A model generated the notes under the pieces. That model worked only from the letters and a program-made list of their open reading frames with translations. It was not told the DNA's origin and did no database searches. Positions 24,801 to 32,040 of a DNA stretch of 35,011 bases are shown here, in pieces. Both the position numbers and the translations under genes were made by a program. Each line of letters opens with the position of its first letter. The stretch's first letter is position 1. Origin of the DNA: Chitinophaga pinensis (GTDB lineage Bacteria; Bacteroidota; Bacteroidia; Chitinophagales; Chitinophagaceae); contig CAMDFC010000016.1 of NCBI GenBank assembly GCA_945897185.1, positions 1 to 35,011 of the forward strand. Reading direction: 5' to 3'.

Positions 24801-25084
24801 TTGGGGTATCTGATATCATCACTTATGATGCAACAATGGTGAGATTGAGAGAAGCATCTCTTTCTTATTCTTTGCCATCTTCAGTGTTGACTAAGACTCC
24901 ATTTGGATCATTGTCAATTACCTTATCTGGTCAAAACCTTTGGTACAATGCGCCTAACTTCCCTAAGTATGTAAATTTCGATCCAGAAACTTCTTCTTTG
25001 GGTGTTAGTAACGTACGTGGTCTGGAATATCTTTCAGGTCCTACCTCTAGGCGTCTTGGCGTCAGCGTAAGGGTTACTTTCTAA
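21872..25084 (+). CDS. SusC/RagA-family TonB-linked outer-membrane transporter
   Basis: The 1070-residue protein imports a large ligand through the outer membrane using TonB energy. It has a signal peptide (residues 1-20, cut before QTVVKG), then a carboxypeptidase-regulatory-like beta domain (about 22-100), a SusC plug domain with VIRGVNTISGSSTPLFIVDG and the typical end LYGELGRNGVVMVTTKNG (more often YGSRAANGV in the family), and a long beta-barrel ending in the aromatic VRVTF needed for barrel assembly. It pairs with the following SusD gene 12 bases away. No sigma/anti-sigma pair, hybrid sensor or glycoside hydrolase is adjacent, so the ligand is unknown and need not be a glycan. Confidence 0.96.
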   Translation: MRKLTLFMCCLLFAIPGVFAQTVVKGKVSDADGSPLSGVSIKVAGSQTGTTSAADGTFSLSVKDLNTALEVSYIGYDPTKVRSGSNLSNIQLKSSTTGLQEVVVTAQGIRREKKALGYAVATVDKKALELRPDGDVVRLLAGKAPGVDILNASGMSGSGTNIVIRGVNTISGSSTPLFIVDGVPFDASTNNQASFVYGNTTSSRFLDLDPNSIENISVLKGLSATTLYGELGRNGVVMVTTKNGATRKSNKKMEVTVSQSLFQNTVANLPDYQYSYGGGFDQSVGFAFFSNWGAKFKDSPGPYDSVNHPYNTAALAAAFPQFQGKKVPFKPIRDNVKNFFNTGLIKTTSVGVSSSSGNGSSFNANYTYMDDEGFTPGNRLIKNTFGLGGTAKLSNKFTVNGTFNYAITDFKAPPTATGFGSNPSASSVFGNLLYTPIAVDLFGLPYENPLDKGSVYYRPSNDIQHPIWTVKNSFTGQKINRIFGNMAIKYDIAKNMNIMYRVGYDQYSDFNFYSQNKGGVVGGNDFQLGFHRTVAGANMIWDHSLLYNWQAEINSDWRLNVDAGLNSQDRNYEQIGQRSTQQLVYGLFDHDNFIIHDNNTEDGGRIDFKSRFLSLGAFAQGLLSYKEYLYFTIGGRNSWSSNLEQANRSIFYPSFSGSFIPTSAFESLQNNNVLNYLKLRAGYSTSANFGSPYATRPILSINTNQFVDRGANIYNSNSISNRLPNPNLRPELLQEFEVGFEGKLFNNRMNVDFTYYNRNSKDQILSRELDPSTGFTVTSINAGAVRNQGIELQLGYNVIRNKDWNWQVDVNYFQNRNKVTLPSDIKQIVIDGFSNEGLFAINGLPLGVIQGSYSKRDTGSTAVNAKPTGKRIVDNNGNYVSSNQLGIIGDPNPDFKLTGISTLSYKGITFRMQWDYTQGGDMLAYTPGTVVGRGLSADTDFDRTLPLILPGVKTDGTPNDIQISASATFFNNLSGFFGVSDIITYDATMVRLREASLSYSLPSSVLTKTPFGSLSITLSGQNLWYNAPNFPKYVNFDPETSSLGVSNVRGLEYLSGPTSRRLGVSVRVTF

Positions 25085-25096
25085 TCTTAAAAACAG

Positions 25097-26821
25097 ATGA
25101 ACATGACACTTAAGAAAATATACATCTTCGCACTCTCGGTGATCCTTTTGGGAAGCTGTGCCAAACAACTCGATGAGTTGTTGGTCAACCCTAACGGACC
25201 TACACCGGAAAGTGCCAACGTAGATCTTTACCTCCCAGTTGTTCAAAGCAGCTTTGTAGGTGTATTTAGCTCAGCCTCCTCTTTTGGTCGTGAGTTGACC
25301 CGTCAAACTGTAATGTACGGACCAACTTATAACGCGGCTTATTCTCCTAACTCCTTTGATGGAGTATGGAGTTCTGCTTATACCGGCGTATTTAAGCACG
25401 CTAACATTTTGATTCCAGTTGCTATTTCCCAAAAGAAGTATGTTCAAGCTGGTATGGCTAAAGTAATGAAGGCTTACACCATGATGACGCTTGTCGATAT
25501 GTTTGGTGATATCCCGTACACTGAGGCAAACTTGGGTATTGATAACACTAACCCTGGAGTAACCAAAGGCGCAGAAGTTTATGCTGCTGCCATTAAGTTG
25601 CTACAGGAAGTGAGTGATACACTTGATCTTGTAGCTAGTGGGTCATTGGCACACGGACCATATCCTGGCTTCTTGGATAATTTCTATGGTGTAACAAACG
25701 CAGCAGGAGCAAGACGTTGGGCCACTCAAGCTAAGCTTTTGATGATCCGCGCATACATGACCACTCGTTTGGCTGATTCAGGTGCTAAAGCTAAAATTGA
25801 AGCCTTGCTTTCAAACGCATTCGTTGTTGCTTCTTTGACTGGTACAACACAAGATTTTGAATTCAAGTATTCAAGTAAGCAAGCTAACCCGAACAGTCGT
25901 CACCCATCATATAATGGAAATTATAATGGTAATGGTACAACTTCAGGTTCTGCTGGTGATTATATTGGTACGCATTTCCTTTGGACAATTGCAGTAGAAA
26001 AAGGTAATTTCAGCAATACAGTAGCAAACGACAGGTCTGATCCAAGAACACGTTACTATTTATACCGTCAAACTACTAACCAGTCTGGTGTTAATGAGTC
26101 ATCGGTTTCATGTAGCGTTGCTGCTCCTCCTGCAAACTTTACTCCTACAATGCCTTTCTGTTTGATTGGATTTGCAGGATTCTGGGGTAGAGATCATGGA
26201 GACAACTCTGGTATTCCTCCAGATGGTAACTTCAGAACTACTTGGGGTATTTATCCTGCAGGTGGTGAAATGGATTTGAACCAAGGTACAAGAGTTTCAT
26301 TGAATAGAGGTGGTCAGGGAGCTGGTATCCAGCCTATCTGGCAAGCTTCCTTCTCTGAGTTCTTGAGAGCTGAAGCGGTACTTACATTAGGAATCGCAGG
26401 TGATGCAAGGGCATTCTTGGAAGCTGGAGTTAGAAAGTCAATTTCTAAAGTAATTGGATTCCCTGCAACCATTGCTTATGTTGTTAATCCAGCCGTAGTT
26501 CCTTCTTCAGCTACAATCGATGCTTATGTTGCAAAAGTATTGGCAAGATATGATGCAGAATCAACCAATTCTGCTAGGTTGAATGTTGTAATGAAAGAAT
26601 GGTACATCGCTCTTTGGGGCAATGGTGCTGATGCAAACAACAATTATCGTCGTACTGGTATGCCGAATAATTTCCAGTTTGCCAAGTTGCCAGATCCAGG
26701 ATCATATATTCGTTCTTTCTTGTATCCGTCTAGTTATATCAACTTGAATAAGAATGCAGGTGCACAGAATACTCCTGATAAGAAAGTATTCTGGGATACA
26801 AACCCAGCAGTATTAAAATAA
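25097..26821 (+). CDS. SusD/RagB-like nutrient-binding outer-membrane lipoprotein
   Basis: This is a 574-residue surface lipoprotein acting as the ligand-binding lid of the preceding SusC. The lipobox is LLGSC and the mature protein starts at Cys21. The text LVNPNGPTPESA after it and the helical region TMMTLVDMFGDIPYTEA are typical of the SusD-like group often annotated as SusD/RagB nutrient-binding lipoprotein (SusD-like_2) rather than classical SusD. The C terminus has the expected RRTGMP and PSSYINLN-type segments. The start is ambiguous between ATG 25097 and ATG 25103 (MNMTLKK). It is spaced 12 bases after susC and 14 before the next gene, consistent with one transcript. Confidence 0.93.
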   Translation: MNMTLKKIYIFALSVILLGSCAKQLDELLVNPNGPTPESANVDLYLPVVQSSFVGVFSSASSFGRELTRQTVMYGPTYNAAYSPNSFDGVWSSAYTGVFKHANILIPVAISQKKYVQAGMAKVMKAYTMMTLVDMFGDIPYTEANLGIDNTNPGVTKGAEVYAAAIKLLQEVSDTLDLVASGSLAHGPYPGFLDNFYGVTNAAGARRWATQAKLLMIRAYMTTRLADSGAKAKIEALLSNAFVVASLTGTTQDFEFKYSSKQANPNSRHPSYNGNYNGNGTTSGSAGDYIGTHFLWTIAVEKGNFSNTVANDRSDPRTRYYLYRQTTNQSGVNESSVSCSVAAPPANFTPTMPFCLIGFAGFWGRDHGDNSGIPPDGNFRTTWGIYPAGGEMDLNQGTRVSLNRGGQGAGIQPIWQASFSEFLRAEAVLTLGIAGDARAFLEAGVRKSISKVIGFPATIAYVVNPAVVPSSATIDAYVAKVLARYDAESTNSARLNVVMKEWYIALWGNGADANNNYRRTGMPNNFQFAKLPDPGSYIRSFLYPSSYINLNKNAGAQNTPDKKVFWDTNPAVLK

Positions 26822-26835
26822 TCGTATAAAACTTT

Positions 26836-27696
26836 ATGAACATGCGTAAATTAATCACATCAGCAGCCCTACTTCTTGCTTTGGCTTTCACGATGAACTC
26901 GTGCCAAAAGGGAGATATCGCGCAAGATGTCAATTCATTGGGAATTGGTTCTTACGTGAAACTCACTACTGCCGGAAACCTTAACGTTGATGCAACCAAC
27001 CTTACTAGTAAGGTCTCTATTGAGGTTTCTCAATATGGTTCGGAGCAAGAAAAGATCATCATGTATGTAACTAAGGGCAACACCTCTGTAAACAGGTCTA
27101 ATTGGAAGAAACTCAAGGAAGTACCTATTGCAAGCGGTTCTTACAAATTAGAAGTATCTGGTCAAGAAATCGCTACAGCGTTGGCTTTAACTCCAGCGCC
27201 GGGTGATCAGTACACCATTTACAACCAAATTGTTACCAAAGATGGCAGAACATTTGACATAGCAAACACATTTGCAGATTTCGCTGGTCTACCTGCCTAT
27301 AATATGGCATTGACTTGGAAAGCAACAGTGGTATGTCCTTTCGTTCCAGCAGCAGCAACCGGTACTTATGTTATCACTGCAGACAACTGGGATGGTGCAG
27401 CAGGCGAAACATCTGCTGTAACAGCAACTGCTAGTTCTGCAACCCTAACATATGCTTTCCCTTATGCAGAGGCTCCAGGAGTTAATCCTTTGGTGTTGAC
27501 AGTTAATCCAGCAACTGGTGGTGTTACTGTGGCTAAGCAAACCTATGGTAGCTATGGCACAGGTTTTGAAAACTTCACAGCCGCTGGTTCTGGTTTCTTC
27601 TTCTCTTGTACTGGTCAAATCACTTTAAGTTTGACTCACGTATCAGGTGGTGGAACAGGCTATGGTACTTATCCTCTTCGTTTGAGCAAGCTCTAA
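26836..27696 (+). CDS. Unknown lipoprotein encoded third in the SusC/SusD locus
   Basis: I do not recognise a named family. The 286-residue protein has a lipoprotein signal with lipobox MNSC (Cys23) and is predicted to be mostly beta-strand. It has a first part (about 25-150) with SKVSIEVSQYGSEQEKI and DQYTIYNQIVTKDG, and a second part (about 165-286) rich in Gly, Thr, Ala and Ser, containing GTYVITADNWDG and ending TYPLRLSKL. By position it corresponds to the SusE/SusF-type surface-binding lipoproteins of other uptake loci, so an accessory ligand-binding role is inferred. An alternative start is ATG 26842. A strong terminator follows 20 bases after the stop, closing the transcript. Confidence 0.8.
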   Translation: MNMRKLITSAALLLALAFTMNSCQKGDIAQDVNSLGIGSYVKLTTAGNLNVDATNLTSKVSIEVSQYGSEQEKIIMYVTKGNTSVNRSNWKKLKEVPIASGSYKLEVSGQEIATALALTPAPGDQYTIYNQIVTKDGRTFDIANTFADFAGLPAYNMALTWKATVVCPFVPAAATGTYVITADNWDGAAGETSAVTATASSATLTYAFPYAEAPGVNPLVLTVNPATGGVTVAKQTYGSYGTGFENFTAAGSGFFFSCTGQITLSLTHVSGGGTGYGTYPLRLSKL

Positions 27697-27716
27697 GCTT
27701 CTCATCCGTTAAATAT

Positions 27717-27750
27717 AAAAAGGGATCATTCGAAAGAATGGTCCCTTTTT
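27717..27750. terminator. Bidirectional intrinsic terminator after the Sus locus
   Basis: The arms GGGATCATTC (27722-27731) and GAATGGTCCC (27736-27745) pair over ten bases (one G-T) around a GAAA loop. Five A precede and five T follow, so it can stop both plus-strand susC-locus transcripts and minus-strand rng transcripts. Confidence 0.85.
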
Positions 27751-27764
27751 TATTGGGATAATTT

Positions 27765-27803
27765 AGGGAATAGCCTGCCTGCCGTAGGCAGGGGAATAGG
27801 GAT
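27765..27803. repeat. Palindromic repeat element, intergenic copy
   Basis: The near-palindrome CCTGCCTGCCGTAGGCAGG is flanked by GGGAATAG-type units. It matches, in opposite orientation, the element inside the PSP1 gene at 16181-16240. It sits between the terminator and the 3' end of rng, seven bases from the rng stop. Confidence 0.7.
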
Positions 27804-27809
27804 TAGAAA

Positions 27810-29375
27810 TTAGAGTCTAATTTCTTCTTCGTTCTTGTCGAAGAAATGGAATTCTGTGAGGTGGTAATTGTTGTTTGGTCTGATTGTAAGTGCCATCTTG
27901 TAGGCCCATGACCATTTCCTTCTTTTGGTTATAAATCCCTTTGTTAAGTAAGCAAATAAAATAGGATGTACTGCTATTACCAATGATTTGTGCTTTTGCT
28001 CGCTGAGGTAGCTGATGTTCTTCTCAATTTCATCTTCCAATACCAAGGTAGAAGATATTTTACCAGTACCCGCACAAGAAGGACATTGTTCTTGGGTATT
28101 GATGTTCATTTCTGGTTTCATGCGCTGACGGGTCAACTGCATGAGTCCAAATTTTGAAATCGTTAATACCGCATGCTTGGCTCTATCAATTTTCATGAAG
28201 CCTTCCATAGCTTCGTGTAACTTTCTTTTGTTCTCAGGGAGCCTCATGTCGATAAAATCGACTACTATTATCCCACCTAGATCACGAAGCCTTAATTGTC
28301 TTGCAATCTCTTCAGCAGCCTCTAAATTCGTCTGAAGGGCATTTTCTTCCTGGTTGTTGCTAACACTCTTGTACCCGCTGTTTACGTCGATAACGTGCAA
28401 GGCTTCAGTATGCTCTATAATCAGGTAAGCGCCGCTAGGCAGGTTGACTGTTTTCCCAAAAGTGCTTTTCACTTGTTTGGTTACTCCGGTAAAATCAAAA
28501 AGGTTGGAACTACCAGAATAAAAACTAACAATATCTACCTTATCAGGAGATATCCGTTGAATGTAGGCTTTTGTATCTGCGTAAATTTGTTTGTCGTTTA
28601 CCGTAATCTTGTTGAAATCTGCACTTAGCAAATCTCTCAAAATACTGGTGGCTTTTGTTTGTTCACTCAGCACTTTTGAAGGAGGAACAGCACCACTTAA
28701 GTTATGTTGTATGGTTGTCCATTTTGCAAATAAGGCATTTAAGTCTTCATGCAACTCTGCCGTATTTTTTCCTTCTGCGGCAGTCCTAACAATTACTCCA
28801 AAATTCTTCGGTTTGATAGCCTCAATGATTTTTTGTAGTCTTTTGCGTTCTTCAGCAGAATGAATCTTTCTAGATACGGCAATAATATCGTTGAAGGGGG
28901 TAATTACTACGAATCTTCCAGGTAAGGAAAGCTCACAACTCAATCTTGGTCCCTTTGCCGCTATGGGTTCTTTTAGAATCTGGACCAATATATTGGGTTT
29001 TTGTCCCAATACTTCGTTGATCTTTCCTGTTTTGATGATCTCTGGCTCAACTGTGAAACTGGCAAAATCTTGCTGACTCTCAACAGGACTGTTGATAGAG
29101 ATTTGGGTGAACTTGAGTATTGATCGGGCATAGGGACTCAAATCAGTATAATGTAGGAAGGCGTCTTTTTCAAAACCAACATCCACAAAAGCAGCATTGA
29201 GACCTGGAATTAGCTTTTTAACCTTACCCAAATAGAGGTCTCCCACAGCAAAACTAGCATCGGCTTTCTCGTGGTGAAGCTCTACTAGTTTTTTGTCTTC
29301 CAACAAAGCGATTTGAACGCCTTGGGCAGATGAATTGATGATAAGTTCCTTGTTCAAAAGATGACTTGTGGTCAA
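27810..29375 (-). CDS. rng: Ribonuclease E/G family protein
   Basis: This endoribonuclease acts in mRNA decay and rRNA maturation. The 521-residue protein has an N-terminal S1 domain (about residues 40-125, with AVGDLYLGKVKKLIPGLNAA), the RNase E/G catalytic domain with metal-binding Asp330 (HVIDVNSG) and Asp373 (VVDFIDM), and the zinc-link CPSCAGTG (Cys431, Cys434). It lacks a long C-terminal scaffold, so it is closer to RNase G in size. No ATG lies near the N terminus: the start is TTG at 29375, or TTG at 29357 (giving MNKELIIN, which looks more like relatives). A 14-pair hairpin sits 16 bases upstream of TTG 29375. It is the last gene of the run HU, TPR, mS38-like, rng. Confidence 0.93.
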   Translation of the reverse strand: MTTSHLLNKELIINSSAQGVQIALLEDKKLVELHHEKADASFAVGDLYLGKVKKLIPGLNAAFVDVGFEKDAFLHYTDLSPYARSILKFTQISINSPVESQQDFASFTVEPEIIKTGKINEVLGQKPNILVQILKEPIAAKGPRLSCELSLPGRFVVITPFNDIIAVSRKIHSAEERKRLQKIIEAIKPKNFGVIVRTAAEGKNTAELHEDLNALFAKWTTIQHNLSGAVPPSKVLSEQTKATSILRDLLSADFNKITVNDKQIYADTKAYIQRISPDKVDIVSFYSGSSNLFDFTGVTKQVKSTFGKTVNLPSGAYLIIEHTEALHVIDVNSGYKSVSNNQEENALQTNLEAAEEIARQLRLRDLGGIIVVDFIDMRLPENKRKLHEAMEGFMKIDRAKHAVLTISKFGLMQLTRQRMKPEMNINTQEQCPSCAGTGKISSTLVLEDEIEKNISYLSEQKHKSLVIAVHPILFAYLTKGFITKRRKWSWAYKMALTIRPNNNYHLTEFHFFDKNEEEIRL

Positions 29376-29391
29376 TGTATATGACTGAACA

Positions 29392-29424
29392 AGCGCTGTC
29401 TGTGATTGCTCACAAGACAGTGCT
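29392..29424 (-). promoter_or_regulatory. Long hairpin in the rng leader
   Basis: The outer arms 29392-29401 and 29415-29424 and the inner arms 29402-29405 and 29410-29413 pair, with a single bulge at 29414. In minus-strand RNA one pair becomes A-C, and the loop reads GCAA, a GNRA tetraloop closed by GUGA/UCAC. No U run follows on either strand, so it is not an intrinsic terminator. It lies between the mS38-like gene and the rng start. Confidence 0.6.
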
Positions 29425-29461
29425 ATTCAATAATACAGTGATGATTAGAAGAATGAAAAGG

Positions 29462-29557
29462 TTATTTCTTTCCCTTTTTGTGACGGTTCTTTCTTAGTCT
29501 CTTTTTACGTTTGTGAGTGGCTATCTTATGTCTTTTTCTTTTTTTACCACAAGGCAT
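29462..29557 (-). CDS. AURKAIP1/COX24-domain (mS38-like) small basic protein, 31 residues
   Basis: Read directly from the sequence, a 31-codon gene encodes a highly basic peptide starting MPCGKKRKRHKIATHKRKK and ending NRHKKGKK. The KRKRHKxxTHKRKKRLRKNR pattern matches the small AURKAIP1/COX24 C-terminal domain found as a tiny stand-alone protein in Bacteroidota and as part of the mitochondrial small-subunit ribosomal protein mS38. More than half of its residues are Lys, Arg or His, which fits a ribosome-bound extension. It lies 26 bases downstream of the TPR gene and 86 bases upstream of rng. The family match is from memory, but the frame, start and stop are clear. Confidence 0.85.
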   Translation of the reverse strand: MPCGKKRKRHKIATHKRKKRLRKNRHKKGKK

Positions 29558-29583
29558 GATGCAATGAGTTTAGTTGTTAAAAA

Positions 29584-30441
29584 TTATTTCAATGTTTTTA
29601 TCTTCTCTTCCAGTGCTTTCATCAGCTCTGGATTGTCTACATAGTTCTTTCCTTTTTCATACCACTCCACCGCTTTCTTCTTGTCTCCTCCTCGCTCATA
29701 CAATTCAGCCAAAAGGAAGATGGCTTCTGAGTTCTGAGGATCTATCTCGGTCACTTTCAAAAACCTTTCAATGGCTTTGTCGTTTTGACCAGAAACCATA
29801 CCTCCGAATCCCAACATGAATTGTGCGAACACATTGTTTGGGTTTTTTTCGGCAATGGCCCTGATTTTTAAAATGCCTTCCATCGGAGCTCCGGAAACGC
29901 CAAAGAAGAAAGTACTTCCTTGTCCAATTACCGTTGAGTCGTTGTTAGGATTTAATGTCAGAGAGCGTGTAAACAAATTGTTTGCTTCGTTTGCCATCCA
30001 AGTTCTCAACCCAGGATCAGAGACCCCCCTCAGTTCTTCCAACATGGAGTGGGCGGCGAAGTTGAGGCTTTTTTCAGAATTTTCCAACTTGGCTTTTTCG
30101 GCGTAGTAATAAATGAAAGGTATGAAGCTTCTTACGCTGTCTTTCCAAAAATCAGACATCGCCTGGAAATTCTGTTTTTTCTGTGTTACCAGATCACCTC
30201 GCGTTAATGCAGTTTCTAGGCTGGTAATAATAGCAGATTGAGAAGGGGTGAGTCCCTTTTTTTGTTCCCTAATAAAGGCATTGATATCAAAAGCACTGGG
30301 TTGTCCAGGTACCGCTGCAGGTGTTTCTGCTGCATGATCTTCATGTTCTTCATGCTTGGGACTGAACCTACCAAAGGCAAAGGTGACGAACAGCAGCACT
30401 GCACCAGCAGATACCACAATCCATTGCTGTTTTTTCAACAT
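29584..30441 (-). CDS. Membrane-anchored TPR protein
   Basis: The 285-residue protein has one N-terminal transmembrane segment (about residues 8-24), a His/Glu/Ala/Pro-rich linker (to about 55), a helical middle region, and tetratricopeptide repeats in the C-terminal half. Examples are NVFAQFMLGFGGMVSGQ with KAIERFLKVTEIDPQN, and SEAIFLLAELYERGG with KKAVEWYEKG. TPR repeats bind proteins or peptides; the partner is unknown. The bulk is predicted to be periplasmic. It lies 32 bases downstream of the HU gene with an exact -7 box in between, so it can be transcribed alone. It is followed closely by the mS38-like gene. Confidence 0.85.
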   Translation of the reverse strand: MLKKQQWIVVSAGAVLLFVTFAFGRFSPKHEEHEDHAAETPAAVPGQPSAFDINAFIREQKKGLTPSQSAIITSLETALTRGDLVTQKKQNFQAMSDFWKDSVRSFIPFIYYYAEKAKLENSEKSLNFAAHSMLEELRGVSDPGLRTWMANEANNLFTRSLTLNPNNDSTVIGQGSTFFFGVSGAPMEGILKIRAIAEKNPNNVFAQFMLGFGGMVSGQNDKAIERFLKVTEIDPQNSEAIFLLAELYERGGDKKKAVEWYEKGKNYVDNPELMKALEEKIKTLK

Positions 30442-30460
30442 TAAAATTAGTTTAAGAGTG

Positions 30461-30468
30461 CAAAGGTA
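30461..30468 (-). promoter_or_regulatory. -7 promoter box before the TPR gene
   Basis: The minus strand reads TACCTTTG, an exact TAnnTTTG match, 19 bases before the ATG at 30441 and just past the HU gene stop. Confidence 0.5.
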
Positions 30469-30473
30469 ACAAC

Positions 30474-30797
30474 TTAGGCCATTTCATCAGCACCCTCGTC
30501 TCCAATAACCGTGCCAATTTCGAGTTTTTTTACTTCTTGCATAAATTCCTTTGCTGGTTTAAAAGCTGGAATATAATGTGCAGGGATATGAACCGCAGTA
30601 TTTCTTTTGATGTTTCTGCCAATTTTTGCAGCCCTTTGTTTGGTGATGAAGGAACCGAAGCCCCTTACATAGATATTTTCACCTTTAGAAAGGGTAGCTT
30701 TTATTTCCTTGAACATGGTTTCCAATGTAACCAACACATCCACTTTTGGAATATTGGTTTTTTCTGCAATCTTGTTGATGAGATCTGCTTTTCTCAT
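30474..30797 (-). CDS. HU/IHF-family DNA-binding protein
   Basis: This is a 107-residue nucleoid protein of the HU family. It shows the N-terminal helix pair MRKADLINKIAEKT, the GFGSF turn (VRGFGSFITKQR), the DNA-wrapping arm with the NIKRNTAVHIPAHY segment, and the end PAFKPAKEF. It carries a C-terminal extension of about 12 residues ending in an acidic tail (GDEGADEMA), longer than canonical 90-residue HU. HU proteins bend DNA and act as dimers. It is the first gene of the minus-strand run toward rng and is divergent from mutY across 152 bases. Confidence 0.93.
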   Translation of the reverse strand: MRKADLINKIAEKTNIPKVDVLVTLETMFKEIKATLSKGENIYVRGFGSFITKQRAAKIGRNIKRNTAVHIPAHYIPAFKPAKEFMQEVKKLEIGTVIGDEGADEMA

Positions 30798-30897
30798 TGT
30801 TAGTACGTTTAAATTTTTACGACCTTTGGTTGAATATTTTTATTTTCGCCTTCAAAACACATTAGTTATCAGGGCGATAGCTTTAATAACGTACCGA

Positions 30898-30930
30898 TTT
30901 GTATAAAATTGCGTACTTTTTTAGAATTTG
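30898..30930 (+). promoter_or_regulatory. Candidate promoter of mutY
   Basis: TTTG at 30898-30901 is followed 20 bases later by TAGAATTTG at 30922-30930, a -7 box with three rather than two spacer bases. The GTG start of mutY is 19 bases downstream. Confidence 0.4.
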
Positions 30931-30949
30931 CCAAAAAAAAATTGTATAA

Positions 30950-32017
30950 GTGATTGAAAAACAATTGAAAGTATGGTTTTCTATCGCTCTGAAAAAGTGG
31001 AATTCAGAGAAAAATGATCGTCTAATGCCTTGGAAGGGGGAGAAGGATCCTTATAAAATTTGGTTAAGCGAAATAATTCTTCAGCAAACCAGGGTTGAAC
31101 AGGGGCAGGCCTATTACGAACGTTTTCTCAACCGCTATCCAAGCGTGCATAATCTTGCGCAAGCCATTGATAATGAAGTATTTAAATTGTGGGAAGGCTT
31201 GGGCTATTACAACAGGTGTAGAAATTTGCTTACTACGGCCCGCAAAATTAGTGAGGAGTACCATGGCGAATTTCCAAAATCAAAAGAAGGGCTATTGAAG
31301 CTGAAAGGGATAGGAAATTATACAGCCGCTGCAATCGGGTCCTTCGCTTTTGGTTTACCCCTGGCTGTGGTGGATGGAAATGTATTTCGGGTTTTGTCAA
31401 GGGTTTTTGGGATTTCCGATCCAATCGACCAGCAAAAGGGTAAATTAAAATTTGAGGCTTTGGCCAACTTGTTGCTGGATAAAAAGAACCCTGCTTCGCA
31501 TAACCAGGCCATGATGGACTTGGGAGCAACCATTTGTAAACCTAAAAATCCAGTTTGTGCAGACTGTCCTTTTTCCAATAAATGTGTTGCGTTCATCAAA
31601 GGTCAGCAAACTGAGTTCCCTCAAAAAGCAAAAAAAAGCAAAACCAAGGAAAGGTTTCTTTATTATTTGATTTTAGAATGTAAGCGTCAGCGGTTGGTGA
31701 GAAAAAGAGGAGCTGGGGATATTTGGAAAGACCTGCATGAGTATATTTTAAAAGAGTCGGATGAACCTCAGGCAGAAAAAGACCTAAGGAACCCAAGTTT
31801 TTGGGCGCCCAACACAATTTTTAGTGCAAAGCAAGTTAGAGATAGCTCAGATGAATTGGTTCATCAACTTACCCATCAAAAAATAAGGTCTCGCATTATT
31901 TATGTCATCATTGAGAAAAAAATCGAACTAGATGGGTATCGCTGGGTTTCAAATAGTGAAATTAAAAAGCTGGCGTTTTCTAGGTTGCTCACGAGGTATT
32001 TAGAAAATAGACAGTAG
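30950..32017 (+). CDS. mutY: A/G-specific adenine DNA glycosylase
   Basis: MutY removes adenine mispaired with 8-oxoguanine. The 355-residue protein has the catalytic Glu41 in LSEIILQQT, the helix-hairpin-helix LLKLKGIGNYTAAAIG, catalytic Asp142 in VVDGNVFRV, and the iron-sulphur cysteines 196, 203, 206 and 212 in the pattern C-x6-C-x2-C-x5-C. The C-terminal NUDIX-like domain (from about residue 235) recognises 8-oxoG. The start is GTG at 30950, immediately after an in-frame TAA, so no earlier start exists. In several Bacteroidota, mutY precedes ssb, gldE and gldD; here gldE follows directly. Confidence 0.94.
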   Translation: MIEKQLKVWFSIALKKWNSEKNDRLMPWKGEKDPYKIWLSEIILQQTRVEQGQAYYERFLNRYPSVHNLAQAIDNEVFKLWEGLGYYNRCRNLLTTARKISEEYHGEFPKSKEGLLKLKGIGNYTAAAIGSFAFGLPLAVVDGNVFRVLSRVFGISDPIDQQKGKLKFEALANLLLDKKNPASHNQAMMDLGATICKPKNPVCADCPFSNKCVAFIKGQQTEFPQKAKKSKTKERFLYYLILECKRQRLVRKRGAGDIWKDLHEYILKESDEPQAEKDLRNPSFWAPNTIFSAKQVRDSSDELVHQLTHQKIRSRIIYVIIEKKIELDGYRWVSNSEIKKLAFSRLLTRYLENRQ

Positions 32018-32040
32018 AGTCACCTTCGGGTCTATTTCTG

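Noticed and set aside
21872-27696. Recent horizontal acquisition of the Sus locus
   Set aside because: Codon choice differs somewhat from neighbours (more AAC and TTC), but that fits high expression. There is no integrase, tRNA or direct repeat at the borders.
29392-29424. Intrinsic terminator between the mS38-like gene and rng
   Set aside because: The hairpin is strong but has no U run after it on either strand.
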